From: Rhizobium vallis | Lineage (GTDB): Bacteria; Pseudomonadota; Alphaproteobacteria; Rhizobiales; Rhizobiaceae | Direction: 5' to 3' | Assembly: GCF_003985155.1 (NCBI RefSeq) | Contig: NZ_ML133687.1 | Location: 372,001 to 436,000, forward strand | DNA: 64,000 nt | Part shown: positions 16,641-27,949 of the stretch, one piece after another | Layout: the number at the start of each line of letters is the position of its first letter | Numbering within the stretch: position 1 is the first letter of the stretch | Made by a program: the position numbers and the translations under genes | Notes under the pieces: generated by a model | Database searches by the model: none | What the model was told of the DNA's origin: nothing | Seen by the model: the letters and a program-made list of their open reading frames with translations, nothing else

Positions 16641-18746
16641 CCTTTCTTCATTTTTTGCCTTGCGCGCCCAGGGCGGCGGGAGACATTTCTCCACCCATGG
16701 CAGAAGCTGAATCGGCTTAGCCTCAATACCAGCGGTAATGATCGGGTACTTGCTGAGTGCGTCCCGCATCAGCGGCAGACCTGCAGGATTGGTATATCGC
16801 GTGTTCGTTTCACTGCCTTCGCTCAGCCGGCCCGAAATGTCATCGATGACTTCGGGCGAAACGCCTGCCTGCTTCAAAGTGTCTGCCATGCCGTGGCGAA
16901 GAGCATGAATGGATCGGCTCCACATTTTTTCGCCCAGCGCGCCGCGCATGACAGGAATAAAGGTGTCGTAGAAGCGATCTCCCGGATCGTTTTTCGTCTG
17001 ATCCGAGAACAGATCTGGGAAAAGTGCCGCGTATCCCAGCTTCTTGATCGCGTGATAATAATCGATGAAGCCCAACCGAACCATTTCTTCGGGCATGGGT
17101 AGCTGTCGTTCTGACTGTACGGTCTTCAACCGTCGAATGCCGTTCGTGCGAATGATGATGACGTAACCTTTGTCGTCCTTCGCAATGTCGTCGACTGTAA
17201 GTCCAGCAAACTCTGCACGTCTTGGTCCCAGATAGGTGAATAGGACAGGCAGATAATAGAGCGAATCGTGGAAGACATGTTTGCCCGGTTGGCGTCTTTT
17301 CCCCCGCAGATGGCCGAGCGCGCCCGTATAGATTGGACTTGAGAAAATCGGGGCAACATCGTCCGGCGTTGGCTTGTATTGCTGGCGACGGATGTCACCA
17401 GCTTTGGGTTTTCTCGGACGCAAACCTTCGAATGTCCAGGTTTCGATTTCGAACCCATGGCCTTTCAGATGCTTGAGGAAGTGCTGTAGGTTTCCGAAGT
17501 GCTTTCGGATCGTCCCGGCGGCCAGGCCAACCTTTGCCTCGGTTTTCGAAGCCTCGGCAGCCTTTCGTAGCTTGTCGGCCTCCGCGCGAAGCTCCGGCGC
17601 CGACATGACGCGCATCCGGCCGCTTTTGCCCCAATTGGTCGGAATGTCGTTGAAGTGCTGGCGCAGCAGGCCGATGTGGTACTGCTCGATCTGCCCGGAA
17701 TGTTCGACCCCATGTTCCACAAGCACCGATTTGAACATCCGCACCAACGCCATTGCGTCTCGCGCCGTTGCTGGCTCCCATTCCTTGCCCATGTTCGCGA
17801 TGAGTTTTTCGCACTCTTGCTCGAAATCCGTGACAGCAACAGTTCTCTGGTTGAGTTGTTGAGTGCCGAGCGCCCCCTTCTCGGTCGTTGGCGTCACGCG
17901 CGGCGAGAGGTCAAGGTAGGCGATTTCCTCTGGCTCCGGGATAACGGTTGCAGTCGGTTCCGACTGGCTCTCGTTGGCCAGCACCAACGAAGGAGGGGGA
18001 GCCGTAGGTTCGACCTCAGCCGGCTTCTTCTCGATCACGGATGTGTTCGCTCTGCCGCCACCTGTGAATTCGCTTAAGGTGCGGTCGACGAGGTCGTGGC
18101 GTTCGTCGATATCCAGCAGGGCCGCTGCTCGGCCTTCGAACATTTTCGACATGGCGCGTTCGCGATTGAGCGCCGTGTCCTCAATCTCGAAGTGGTAGAT
18201 CAGTCGTCTGATACCATCCTCAAATCCAGGGCTGCGAGCCTTGCTCAGCTCGCCTCGATAGTTCGCCCGGATAGCATCGACATGCGAGGCGGGGACGCCA
18301 TTCTTCAGAAGATAGGTGAGACCAGAGCAGTCGCCCTCGAGGCTGAGCTCCGAGCGGGTCCCGAACTTTGCCAGGAGTTGGCAGGCCCAGCCGACCTCGA
18401 GATCGAGCTCCATCTCGACGACATCGCCACCGCGACCATTGCGCTTGGCCATCGTGCTGATGTCATCGAGCCTTTCGATTTCCTCATCCCGCACGTGCTC
18501 GAACAGGATCTGGAGCTGCTTCTTGGTAGACATCGCTTCCTTCGAATTCATCTTCAGTTCGGCCAGTCGCGTATTGAGCTTCCGGCCGATGATCTGCGCC
18601 TTTCTATGGTCGGAACAATGAAGGCTGAGTGAAAGGCGGCTGCCTGGGCGGCAATGGACGAAGACGGAGGGGATGCGTGCCCGCCAGTAGAAGATGTTTC
18701 CGCGGCGGATCAGATTCTCGACCTCGTGGCGCACGGCCATGATCAA
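16629..18746 (-). CDS. Site-specific tyrosine integrase of the island
   Basis: A 705-residue protein. The N-terminus (LIRRGNIFYWRARIP) resembles the DUF6538 domain that begins many rhizobial phage-type integrases. The C-terminal catalytic region shows TYLGPRRAEFAGLTVDDI (Arg with following Glu, near 511), HALRHGMADTLKQAG (His-x-x-Arg, near 632) and RYTNPAGLP (probable nucleophile Tyr, near 666). It sits 153 bases from the 3' end of tRNA-Gln with its 5' end facing the tRNA, the usual layout of an element that integrates into a tRNA 3' end. It is therefore the best candidate for the enzyme that inserted the island. The ATG two codons downstream (MAVRHE) may be the real start. Confidence 0.85.
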   Translation of the reverse strand: MIMAVRHEVENLIRRGNIFYWRARIPSVFVHCRPGSRLSLSLHCSDHRKAQIIGRKLNTRLAELKMNSKEAMSTKKQLQILFEHVRDEEIERLDDISTMAKRNGRGGDVVEMELDLEVGWACQLLAKFGTRSELSLEGDCSGLTYLLKNGVPASHVDAIRANYRGELSKARSPGFEDGIRRLIYHFEIEDTALNRERAMSKMFEGRAAALLDIDERHDLVDRTLSEFTGGGRANTSVIEKKPAEVEPTAPPPSLVLANESQSEPTATVIPEPEEIAYLDLSPRVTPTTEKGALGTQQLNQRTVAVTDFEQECEKLIANMGKEWEPATARDAMALVRMFKSVLVEHGVEHSGQIEQYHIGLLRQHFNDIPTNWGKSGRMRVMSAPELRAEADKLRKAAEASKTEAKVGLAAGTIRKHFGNLQHFLKHLKGHGFEIETWTFEGLRPRKPKAGDIRRQQYKPTPDDVAPIFSSPIYTGALGHLRGKRRQPGKHVFHDSLYYLPVLFTYLGPRRAEFAGLTVDDIAKDDKGYVIIIRTNGIRRLKTVQSERQLPMPEEMVRLGFIDYYHAIKKLGYAALFPDLFSDQTKNDPGDRFYDTFIPVMRGALGEKMWSRSIHALRHGMADTLKQAGVSPEVIDDISGRLSEGSETNTRYTNPAGLPLMRDALSKYPIITAGIEAKPIQLLPWVEKCLPPPWARKAKNEERRRK

Positions 18747-18899
18747 TGCCCTGTCTTTTCCCGGAGGGCTTGACCATCGCGCTCGATCGGCGTGGGCATC
18801 ACCTTTGGGCTACAGTTCCGGGCATCAGGTCGCCAATGATGCCAAAACGGGATCCGGCACGACTGGAAAATCAAGGAATTAAAGGATTTTAGGGAGAAT

Positions 18900-18973
18900 T
18901 GGCTGGGGAACCTGGACTCGAACCAAGATTAACGGAGTCAGAGTCCGTCGTTCTACCATTGAACTATTCCCCA
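18900..18973 (-). tRNA. tRNA-Gln (anticodon CTG), island attachment site
   Basis: On the minus strand the sequence begins TGGGGAATAGTTCAATGG and ends in GGTTCGAGTCC...CCCCAGCCA. It folds with an acceptor stem TGGGGAA/TTCCCCA, a seven-base anticodon loop CTCTGAC with anticodon CTG (Gln, codon CAG), and a genomically encoded CCA. The 3' end points to the integrase, so the gene is restored or kept intact by the inserted element. The matching left attachment repeat must lie beyond the left edge; I found no copy within the window. Confidence 0.95.
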
Positions 18974-19216
18974 GCAGTTGCCGCCGAAGCATGGCTTGGC
19001 TGCTGTGCGGCGCTTATAACCAAAAGCCGGCGAATTGCAAATACCCGTTTTGAAAAAATTCGGCACTGTCGGCGAGAGGTGAAACCATCCTCAAATCCCC
19101 TGTCCAAAAAAGAATTTGGCGATTTCGGTGGGCGCTGATATTCTTGCGGCAACGCAAAAATCGAATGAGCGCCTGCTGCATACCTCAGGACTTGCGCGGC
19201 GCGATGGAAAAAGAAC

Positions 19217-20779
19217 GTGGAAGACCCCGAAGGCGGCGCAAAGCCGCAGTTTGACGGGGCGTCGGCGGCAGGGCGCAAGGACGGTAAAAAGTCCAGGCGC
19301 CGCAAGGGCAAGCGCGGCGGGCAATCCCGCAACGCGGCTCATCCCGCTTCGCATGAGCTTTCCGGCAGTGCCGGACAGCCTGCGCGCCCGCTAGAGGATG
19401 CAGCCGGGACTCCGGCCCGCAAGCGAAAGCGTCGCCGTCGCGGCGGCCAAGTTGCTGCGCAGGACGGTGCATCTCACCCTCAAGCCATGGAACAGACGGG
19501 AGCGGCAGGCCAATCCGCCCGGTCCGATGGCGATTCGACGCCGAGCCGGCGCAATCGCCGCAAACATCGCGGCAAGCGCGGCCTTCAGGGCCGGCCGCTA
19601 ATACCGGTGAAGCCTTCCGGCGCAACGCAGCAGGAAAGCCGCGCGGAAGAGACGGCACGCAGCGTCGAACTGCGCGAAGCGCAAAATGGCGCAACCGCCG
19701 GCCGCAAAGGCCGCGGGGATAGTGATGCGCGTCCCGGCCGCGAAGGAGATCGCGAGCACGCGTGGCCAGACGAACTCTACGCCGCTCTCGATCTTGGCAC
19801 CAACAATTGCCGTCTCCTCATCGCTCAGCCGACCCGTCCGGGTCAATTCCGCGTCGTCGACGCCTTTTCCCGCATCGTGCGCCTCGGCGAGGGGCTTGCG
19901 GCAAGTGGCCGGCTGTCCAACGAGGCGATGGATCGGGCGATCGAGGCGCTGCGTATCTGTGCCTCGAAGCTCAGGAACCGCGAGATCCGCCGCATGCGGC
20001 TGATCGCCACCGAAGCCTGCCGCCAGGCGGTCAATGGCGAGGAATTCCTCGGCCGGGTCGTTGCCGAAACCGGTCTCACACTCGAAATTATCGATCGCGA
20101 AACCGAAGCGCGGCTGGCCGTCTCCGGCTGCTCGTCGCTGGTCGGGCGTGAGACGCGCTCCGTCGTACTCTTCGATATTGGCGGCGGTTCATCGGAGATC
20201 GCCGTTATCCGCATCGGCGACAATCGCTTCAGTCGCCTCGCCAATCACATCACCCACTGGACCTCTCTGCCTGTCGGTGTTGTGACGCTGTCGGAGCGCC
20301 ATGGCGGGCGCGACGTCACGCCGGAGGCTTTCGAAGGCATGGTGCAGGAGGTCGAAGGCATGCTCGGACGTTTCGATTGCCCGGAGATCGAGATCGCCCA
20401 GACCGGCGACTTCCATCTGATCGGCACATCCGGCACGGTGACGACGCTTGCTGGTGTCCATCTCGATCTGCCGCGTTACGACCGGCGCAAGGTCGATGGC
20501 ATCTGGCTATCCGACGACGAGGTCTCCGCCATGCAGGCGAAGCTTCTCTCCTGGGATTTCGATAGCCGCGCCGCCAATCCCTGCATCGGGCCGGATCGCG
20601 CCGATCTGGTGCTGGCCGGCTGCGCTATCCTCGAGGCGATCCGCCGCCGCTGGCCGAGCCCGCGCATGCGCGTTGCCGATCGCGGCTTGAGAGAAGGCCT
20701 GCTCACAGACATGATGGCCGATGACGGCGTGTGGCGGCGGAACCGCAATCGCCGCGGCCAGCGCGCCCGATCCGGATAA
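19217..20779 (+). CDS. ppx: Ppx/GppA family exopolyphosphatase with basic N-terminal extension
   Basis: A 520-residue protein starting at GTG 19,217. Residues 1-185 are low-complexity and rich in Arg, Lys, Gly, Ala (for example KSRRRKGKRGG and RKRKRRRRGG). The catalytic domain begins at about 188 with YAALDLGTNNCRLLIA, and continues with RLGEGLAASGRLS, IATEACRQAVN, EARLAVSG and FDIGGGSSEIA, the actin-like ATPase motifs of Ppx/GppA enzymes that cleave polyphosphate or pppGpp. The module is about 330 residues, the short form lacking the C-terminal HD-like domain. The basic tail may bind polyphosphate or RNA. It precedes rlmE in the same orientation. Confidence 0.9.
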   Translation: MEDPEGGAKPQFDGASAAGRKDGKKSRRRKGKRGGQSRNAAHPASHELSGSAGQPARPLEDAAGTPARKRKRRRRGGQVAAQDGASHPQAMEQTGAAGQSARSDGDSTPSRRNRRKHRGKRGLQGRPLIPVKPSGATQQESRAEETARSVELREAQNGATAGRKGRGDSDARPGREGDREHAWPDELYAALDLGTNNCRLLIAQPTRPGQFRVVDAFSRIVRLGEGLAASGRLSNEAMDRAIEALRICASKLRNREIRRMRLIATEACRQAVNGEEFLGRVVAETGLTLEIIDRETEARLAVSGCSSLVGRETRSVVLFDIGGGSSEIAVIRIGDNRFSRLANHITHWTSLPVGVVTLSERHGGRDVTPEAFEGMVQEVEGMLGRFDCPEIEIAQTGDFHLIGTSGTVTTLAGVHLDLPRYDRRKVDGIWLSDDEVSAMQAKLLSWDFDSRAANPCIGPDRADLVLAGCAILEAIRRRWPSPRMRVADRGLREGLLTDMMADDGVWRRNRNRRGQRARSG

Positions 20780-20879
20780 TTCTAGGCCGGATCGGCGCAA
20801 AAATTATCCGGATCTAAATCAAACAAATAGAGCATGATGTCGTCCGAAAACCGCTCACACTTTTCGGCATCATGCTCTA
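20768..20879. repeat. Two adjacent rhizobial-type palindromes
   Basis: The first is a perfect 12-base inverted repeat (ATCCGGATAATT with AATTATCCGGAT, 20,768-20,811) that includes the ppx stop codon and may end that transcript. The second (20,830-20,879) has AGAGCATGATG/CATCATGCTCT arms and inner CCGAAAA/TTTTCGG arms. The latter is of a type I know as common between rhizobial genes. Confidence 0.7.
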
Positions 20880-20890
20880 AAAGGGAAGGC

Positions 20891-21610
20891 ATGACCAAGG
20901 CACCGATCGCGGGAAACCGCACCGGCCGCAAGCTCGGCCAGCGCGTCAAGAACAAGAAGATGAAGGCGTCCTCGCGCCAGTGGCTGCAGCGCCATATCAA
21001 CGATCCCTATGTGCAGCGCGCCCAGCTCGAAGGCTATCGCGCCCGCGCCGCCTTCAAGCTGCTGGAGATCGACGAGAAATACCATATCCTGCGCGGCGCC
21101 AGGCGTATCATCGATCTCGGTGCTGCTCCGGGCAGCTGGTCGCAGATCGCCTCCAAAGTCACCGGCTCGACGGATGACGATATCCGTGTGGCCGCGATCG
21201 ATTTCCTCGAAATGGCCCAGCTGCCGGGCGTCAAGATCCTGCAGCTCGATTTTCTTGATCCTACCGCGCCGGAAAAGCTGTTGGAGGCTGTCGGCGGTAC
21301 GCCGGATCTCGTCATATCTGATATGGCGGCACCCACCACTGGCCACCATCGCACCGATCATCTGCGCACCATGCATCTCTGTGAAGTCGCGGCGCATTTC
21401 GCCATCGAGGTGCTGGGGGAGGGTGGACATTTCCTCACCAAGACCTTCCAGGGCGGCACTGAGCGCGACCTGCTCGCCATGCTCAAGCAGAACTTCCGCC
21501 AGGTCGTTCACGTCAAACCGAACTCCTCACGCGCCGAATCGGTCGAAATGTTCCTGCTCGCCAAGGGCTTCAAGGGGCGCAAGGCCGAGGGTGAAGCAGA
21601 GCAAGCTTGA
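20891..21610 (+). CDS. rlmE: 23S rRNA (uridine-2'-O-)-methyltransferase RlmE/FtsJ
   Basis: A 239-residue protein from the ATG at 20,891, preceded by AAGGGAAGG. It has the FtsJ layout: basic N-terminus, [24 protein letters not shown], the SAM-binding [11 protein letters not shown] near residue 76, the catalytic-region Asp in [12 protein letters not shown] near 143, and FLTKTFQGG near 200. RlmE methylates the 2'-O of U2552 in 23S rRNA and helps assembly of the large ribosomal subunit. It lies downstream of ppx after two palindromes, a gene order common in rhizobia by my recollection. Confidence 0.95.
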   Translation: MTKAPIAGNRTGRKLGQRVKNKKMKASSRQWLQRHINDPYVQRAQLEGYRARAAFKLLEIDEKYHILRGARRIIDLGAAPGSWSQIASKVTGSTDDDIRVAAIDFLEMAQLPGVKILQLDFLDPTAPEKLLEAVGGTPDLVISDMAAPTTGHHRTDHLRTMHLCEVAAHFAIEVLGEGGHFLTKTFQGGTERDLLAMLKQNFRQVVHVKPNSSRAESVEMFLLAKGFKGRKAEGEAEQA

Positions 21611-21770
21611 TCACCGGACCGGTCCTGACGGATGATGGCGCTCTACTCGCGTAATTCCTTAAATCGGAATCGATTTCAGGGTAGAATTATGCAGCAACTG
21701 AAAGCGTTGCATCGCTCCTTGCGCGTCTGAAAGGACGCGCGGCGCCGCAAAGACGAGAATCGCTGATCCC

Positions 21771-22154
21771 ATGCTTCTCTACGTGACACTCGGAACCAAC
21801 GACCTTTATCGGGCAGGGCAATTTTACGATGCCGTGCTGTCTGCACTCGGCTATCGCCGCCAGCACTATTCCGAGGAGGAAGTCGGCTATTCCGCCGACG
21901 GAGATACACGCTGCCGCTTCTGGGTGGTGACCCCGTTCAATCGCCGCCGGGCGACTGCAGGCAACGGTGCAATGGTGGCGTTTGCAGCTGATACGCGGGC
22001 GGCCGTCGATGCCTTCCATGCGGCGGCGATAGCGGCAGGCGCCGTCGATGAAGGCGGGCCGGGCCTGCGCCCCTACCATGCCCATTTCTATGCCGCCTAT
22101 GTCCGCGATCTCGACGGCAACAAGCTCAGCGCGGTCTGCGAAAGCCCCGAATAA
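21771..22154 (+). CDS. VOC (glyoxalase-like) family protein
   Basis: A 127-residue single vicinal-oxygen-chelate module: MLLYVTLGTNDLYRAGQFYDAV at the start and YAAYVRDLDGNKLSAVCE at the end match the beta-alpha-beta-beta-beta repeats of this superfamily. Members are metal-dependent lyases, dioxygenases or antibiotic-binding proteins, so the reaction here is not predictable. Its stop is seven bases from the stop of the convergent MFS gene. Confidence 0.85.
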   Translation: MLLYVTLGTNDLYRAGQFYDAVLSALGYRRQHYSEEEVGYSADGDTRCRFWVVTPFNRRRATAGNGAMVAFAADTRAAVDAFHAAAIAAGAVDEGGPGLRPYHAHFYAAYVRDLDGNKLSAVCESPE

Positions 22155-22160
22155 CCACGC

Positions 22161-23585
22161 CTATTTCGCCGCCGACTGCTCGGCGTCGATCGTCGATGTC
22201 GCCATGCGCCGCGAGCGGTGGCCGGAAACGAGCGCGCCGGCATTGCGGTCCATCCTGATGAAGGGAATGGTCGCAATGACCGTCAACCCGGCGATGATGA
22301 AGAAGGCGAGGTGGAAGTCGGCCACCTGCAATGCTTCGCCGCGGAAATAGATCGAGGTTTCCAGGATCGAGGCAGCGACCGCGACGCCGAGCGCCAGGCT
22401 GATCTGCTGCATGACGGAGCTCATCGATGTCGCCTGGCTGGCTTCGGCGTCGTCGATATCGGCAAAGGCGAGCGCATTGACGCCGGTAAACATGAAGGAG
22501 CGGGAAAAGCCGCCGAGAAGCAGCACGCCGATGATGACGAGATGCGGGGTCGACGGCGTGAACAGGCCGGTAATCACGGTCACGAGCGTTGTCACCATGG
22601 CGGCGCCGAGGAGCGTCGTGCGGAAGCCTGTGGCTGCAAAGACGCGCTTTGCCATGAACTTCGTGGTGATCGCCCCGATCGCGCCGGCAAAGGTGATGAG
22701 GCCGGATTGGAACGGCGTCAGTCCGAAGCCGAGCTGCAGCATCAGCGGTGTCAGGAACGGCATGGCGCCGACGCAGATGCGAAAGAGCGTGCCGCCGACG
22801 GTGGAGGCTCTAAACGTCGGGTTCCTGAACAGGTTGAGGTTGAGGATCGGCGCCGGGTGGCGCTTCGCATGGCGCACATAGAGGAAGCCGCAGATGAGGC
22901 CGATCGAGGTAGCGGTGACGCCGATGATCGGGGGCAGGGCCGGGAGGCTGACGACCGACAGGCCGAAGACGACCCCGGCGGCGGAAAATGAGGTGAGCAA
23001 AAAGCCGGTGAAGTCGAGCTTCGGCGGCGCCGTCGCCTCCACCTCCGGCAGGAAGATCGTTGCAAGCCAGATGCCGATGATGCCGACCGGTACGTTGATC
23101 AGGAAGATCCAGTGCCAACTGAAATAGGTGGTGATGAAGCCGCCGAGCGGCGGGCCGGTGAGCGGGCCGACAAGTGCGGGGATCGTGAGCAGCGCCATGG
23201 CCGAGACGAGATCGCTGCGCTGCGTGGTACGCACCAGCACGAGGCGGCCGACCGGCGTCATCATCGCGCCGCCCATGCCCTGCAGGAAGCGGGCGAAGAC
23301 GAATTCGAGGAGGTTGGATGAGATGGCGCAGAAGATCGAGCCGATGACGAAGACTGAGATGGCAAGGCGAAAGATCTTCTTGGCGCCGAACCTGTCGGCC
23401 ATCCAGCCGCTGACCGGGATGAACACCGCCAGCGCCACCATGTAGGACGTCAGCGCCAGCTTCAGCGTGATCGGCCCGACATTGAGATCCCTAGCGATCG
23501 CCGGCAGCGCCGTCGAGATCACGGTAGAATCCATCTGTTCCATGAAGAGAGCGACGGCAAGGATCAGCGGAACGATGCGATTCAT
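22161..23585 (-). CDS. MFS drug-efflux type transporter (DHA2-like)
   Basis: A 474-residue inner-membrane protein with many hydrophobic spans. The first helix contains MEQMDSTVISTALPAIA, typical of the DHA2/EmrB group, and the loop after helix 2 has GWMADRFGAKKIF, the MFS motif A. LINVPVGIIG, seen later, is also a DHA2 mark. It probably exports small toxic compounds by proton antiport. It is divergent from the metallo-beta-lactamase-fold gene with about 250 bases between starts. No local regulator gene adjoins it. Confidence 0.88.
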   Translation of the reverse strand: MNRIVPLILAVALFMEQMDSTVISTALPAIARDLNVGPITLKLALTSYMVALAVFIPVSGWMADRFGAKKIFRLAISVFVIGSIFCAISSNLLEFVFARFLQGMGGAMMTPVGRLVLVRTTQRSDLVSAMALLTIPALVGPLTGPPLGGFITTYFSWHWIFLINVPVGIIGIWLATIFLPEVEATAPPKLDFTGFLLTSFSAAGVVFGLSVVSLPALPPIIGVTATSIGLICGFLYVRHAKRHPAPILNLNLFRNPTFRASTVGGTLFRICVGAMPFLTPLMLQLGFGLTPFQSGLITFAGAIGAITTKFMAKRVFAATGFRTTLLGAAMVTTLVTVITGLFTPSTPHLVIIGVLLLGGFSRSFMFTGVNALAFADIDDAEASQATSMSSVMQQISLALGVAVAASILETSIYFRGEALQVADFHLAFFIIAGLTVIATIPFIRMDRNAGALVSGHRSRRMATSTIDAEQSAAK

Positions 23586-23832
23586 AGGCGGGAGCCTCGG
23601 TGGGCTGTGGGTTGGCGCTGGAAAGGCCCGTGCTGTTTAGTCCCGCTTGCCGGTCATGCCAATCCCTCAATCCGCGTGGACGACGCGTTTGGTTCACGTC
23701 TGCGTGAGACGGCTTGTCGGACAACCCAGCCTGTCAAGATTGACCTATATCTCCTGCGGCGAGACAGGAAATCCGGCCGGGGGATCGGTGCGCCGTGCCG
23801 TGACGCACCTGCTGTCATGGGAGAAGGGATAT

Positions 23833-24825
23833 ATGGCGATTTCAACGGGGATGACGCGGCGCACGCTTTTTGCGGCAGGCCTCGGGCTGCTGGCGGCGCC
23901 GGCAATTTTAAGAGAGAAGGCCGAAGCGGCCGCGACTGGAGAAAGCAGAAATATGAATGTAACGCCTTTGCCTGAGATCAATCAATTCAAGCTTGGTTCC
24001 TATAAATTCACCGTTGTGCGCGACGGCATCAACATTTCGGAAAAGCCGTATGAGACGTTCGGCACCAATCAGGACCCCGAAACCGTCAAGGCCTTGCTCA
24101 GCGCGAATTTCCTGCCGGCCGACAAGTTCGTCAACGGCTATTCGCCGGCCCTCATCGACACCGGTTCGGACGTTATCCTCGTCGATACCGGCTTCGGCGC
24201 GAGCGGTCGCGCGCGCGGCGCCGGCCAGCTTGCCGAAGGCCTGAAGGCCGCGGGATATTCGGCCGACAACGTCACTGTCGTCGCACTGACCCATCTGCAC
24301 GGCGACCATATTGGCGGGCTGATGGAAGACGGCACGGCCGCCTTGAGGAATGCCCGCTATGTCATCGGCCAGGCTGAGTATGATTTCTGGTCGGACAAGG
24401 CACGCGAGGGCACGCCAGCCGAAGGTGGACACAAGGCGGTGCTTGCCAATGTTGCGCCGCTCGCCGAAAAAGCCACCTTCATCAAGGACGGCGACAGTGT
24501 CGCGCCCGGTCTGACAGCGATGCTGGCAGCAGGCCACTCGCCGGGGCATATGGTGTTTCACGTCGAATCCGAAGGCAAGCGCCTGGTGCTGACCGGCGAT
24601 ACGGCCAACCACTATATCCTGTCGCTGCTGCGTCCGGACTGGGAGGTGCGTTTCGACATGGACAAGGCGCAGGCGGCGGCCACTCGCCGCAAGGTTTTCG
24701 AGGTGATCGCGACCGACAAGATCGCCTTCCTCGGCTATCACATGCCGTTCCCGGCGGTCGGTTTCGCCGAGAGGCAGGATGGCGGTTATCGCTTCGTGCC
24801 GAAGACCTATCAGTTCGACATTTGA
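23833..24825 (+). CDS. Exported metallo-beta-lactamase-fold hydrolase (Tat signal)
   Basis: A 330-residue protein from the ATG at 23,833; the frame runs open to 23,647 but the upstream part is unlike protein. The start has a twin-arginine-type signal (MTRRTLFAAGLGLLAAPAIL), so it is probably exported folded to the periplasm. The zinc motif THLHGDHIGG lies near residue 156, with AAGHSPGHM near 235 and LTGDTAN near 254, completing the metal ligands of the superfamily. Substrate cannot be told. Lactonase, methyl-parathion-hydrolase-like and related activities share this pattern. Confidence 0.88.
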   Translation: MAISTGMTRRTLFAAGLGLLAAPAILREKAEAAATGESRNMNVTPLPEINQFKLGSYKFTVVRDGINISEKPYETFGTNQDPETVKALLSANFLPADKFVNGYSPALIDTGSDVILVDTGFGASGRARGAGQLAEGLKAAGYSADNVTVVALTHLHGDHIGGLMEDGTAALRNARYVIGQAEYDFWSDKAREGTPAEGGHKAVLANVAPLAEKATFIKDGDSVAPGLTAMLAAGHSPGHMVFHVESEGKRLVLTGDTANHYILSLLRPDWEVRFDMDKAQAAATRRKVFEVIATDKIAFLGYHMPFPAVGFAERQDGGYRFVPKTYQFDI

Positions 24826-26613
<1,788 letters not shown>

Positions 26614-26615
26614 TC

Positions 26616-27170
26616 ATGAAAGCGGGCAGCGGGATACCCCTTTGGGTGGTCGCGCTGCTCGCAGCCCTCTGCCTTGGCGTTCTCGCCTGGACGACTTTCG
26701 GCTTCGTCGTTCCGTTCAAGCACGAAACCGGGCAGGCGGTGCTCGATAGCTATTTTGCCGGTTACGACGAATCGGCCGTCCTCCACATGCAGAAGCTGCT
26801 CGACGACAACGAGACGGCGACAAGGCTGCTGCGCGCCATGTATTTCGGGCCGGAGCTTATTTTCCCGGCATTGCTGACGGCGTTGCTCTTCCTTGCCTTC
26901 CTCAAGCTTGGACCTGCCGGCTCGTGGTTTGGCCGATCGTTGCATCCGCTCGTCGCGAGCGCGGTCTACCTGTTGCCGTTCATCTATGGCGTCGCAGACT
27001 ATGGCGAGAACATCTCGAGCCTGATCGCCTTCGGCGACGGCCCATCCGCTACGCTTGCAACGCACTTTTTGCCGTGGATGACGCGGCTGAAATTCGCAAG
27101 CCTCGCCATCTGCTTCATCCTCATCGCCCGGCTCGCCATCGCCCGCTGGCTCTCGCCGCGCGAGGATTGA
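26616..27170 (+). CDS. Integral membrane protein of unknown function
   Basis: A 184-residue protein with about four membrane spans: WVVALLAALCLGVLAW near the N-terminus, FPALLTALLFLAF, ASAVYLLPFIYGVADY and LAICFILIARLAI. Between spans 1 and 2 is a soluble segment of some 50 residues. It begins two bases after the guaB stop and may be expressed with it. I know no function. Confidence 0.75.
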   Translation: MKAGSGIPLWVVALLAALCLGVLAWTTFGFVVPFKHETGQAVLDSYFAGYDESAVLHMQKLLDDNETATRLLRAMYFGPELIFPALLTALLFLAFLKLGPAGSWFGRSLHPLVASAVYLLPFIYGVADYGENISSLIAFGDGPSATLATHFLPWMTRLKFASLAICFILIARLAIARWLSPRED

Positions 27171-27276
27171 GGGCATCCGTCCCGACTATCTCTGCGATCT
27201 ATGGTCGCGCTGGTATCCGGTTTCCGTTTCGGCTACTGCTCGCACCGACTGAAAATGCGGAAAGGGACGCGGCCAT

Positions 27277-27693
27277 ATGACCGGCTATCAAATTTTCTGG
27301 CCACTCCTTGCTCATGTGGCCCTGGTCTATGGTCTTTATGCTCTTCTCGGCATGCGGCGTGCAAAAATGGTCCGCGCCGGCAAGATCGCAAAATCGGATT
27401 TTTGCGAAAATCGGGGTGAGCCGGCGGAAAGCCTGGTCGTCAAGAACTGCCTCGCCAACCAGTTCGAACTGCCTGTGCTCTTCTACGCCTGCTGCGTTCT
27501 GCTCTATGTCACCGACTCGGATAATGTCGTCGCCCTCGGTCTCGCCTGGATCTTCGTCGCTTTGCGTTATGCCCATGCCGCCGTCCACGTCACCAGCAAC
27601 GACCTGCGCTACCGCAGCCCGATCTTCGCCGCCGGCTATCTCGTGCTTGCCGCCATGTGGCTGTGGCTTGCGGTCTGGATGGCAGCGAGCTGA
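27277..27693 (+). CDS. MAPEG family membrane protein
   Basis: A 138-residue protein with four predicted spans. The order FWPLLAHVALVYGLYAL, then NCLANQFELPVLFYACCVLL, then ALRYAHAAVHVTSN, matches MAPEG proteins, whose eukaryotic members are membrane glutathione transferases. The Asn-Gln-Phe-Glu segment in helix 2 is the family hallmark. Bacterial roles are mostly unproven. Confidence 0.88.
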   Translation: MTGYQIFWPLLAHVALVYGLYALLGMRRAKMVRAGKIAKSDFCENRGEPAESLVVKNCLANQFELPVLFYACCVLLYVTDSDNVVALGLAWIFVALRYAHAAVHVTSNDLRYRSPIFAAGYLVLAAMWLWLAVWMAAS

Positions 27694-27949
27694 CGCCACG
27701 GCAGGCTCCGTCTCGCCCGTCGCCGCTAACGTCTGCCGACTCTTCTTTATCAACGAATAATACAACCATTTCAGGTCTGTTGGGTACTGGATCAATTAAC
27801 GCGATATGCGTTGGTCCGTGCTTTTGCCGATCGCTAAAATGCAAGCGTTTCCGTTTACCGCCGTTGAAGGCCTGCATGTCATATCCGCTCGACGTGCTGG
27901 TGTGGCAGATCGCCGCCGGCGCGAAAAAAAACATAAGAATGGGAACGAC

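Noticed and set aside
1..18899. Second copy of the tRNA-Gln 3' end as left attachment site
   Set aside because: No copy was found by eye; the left border must be outside the window.
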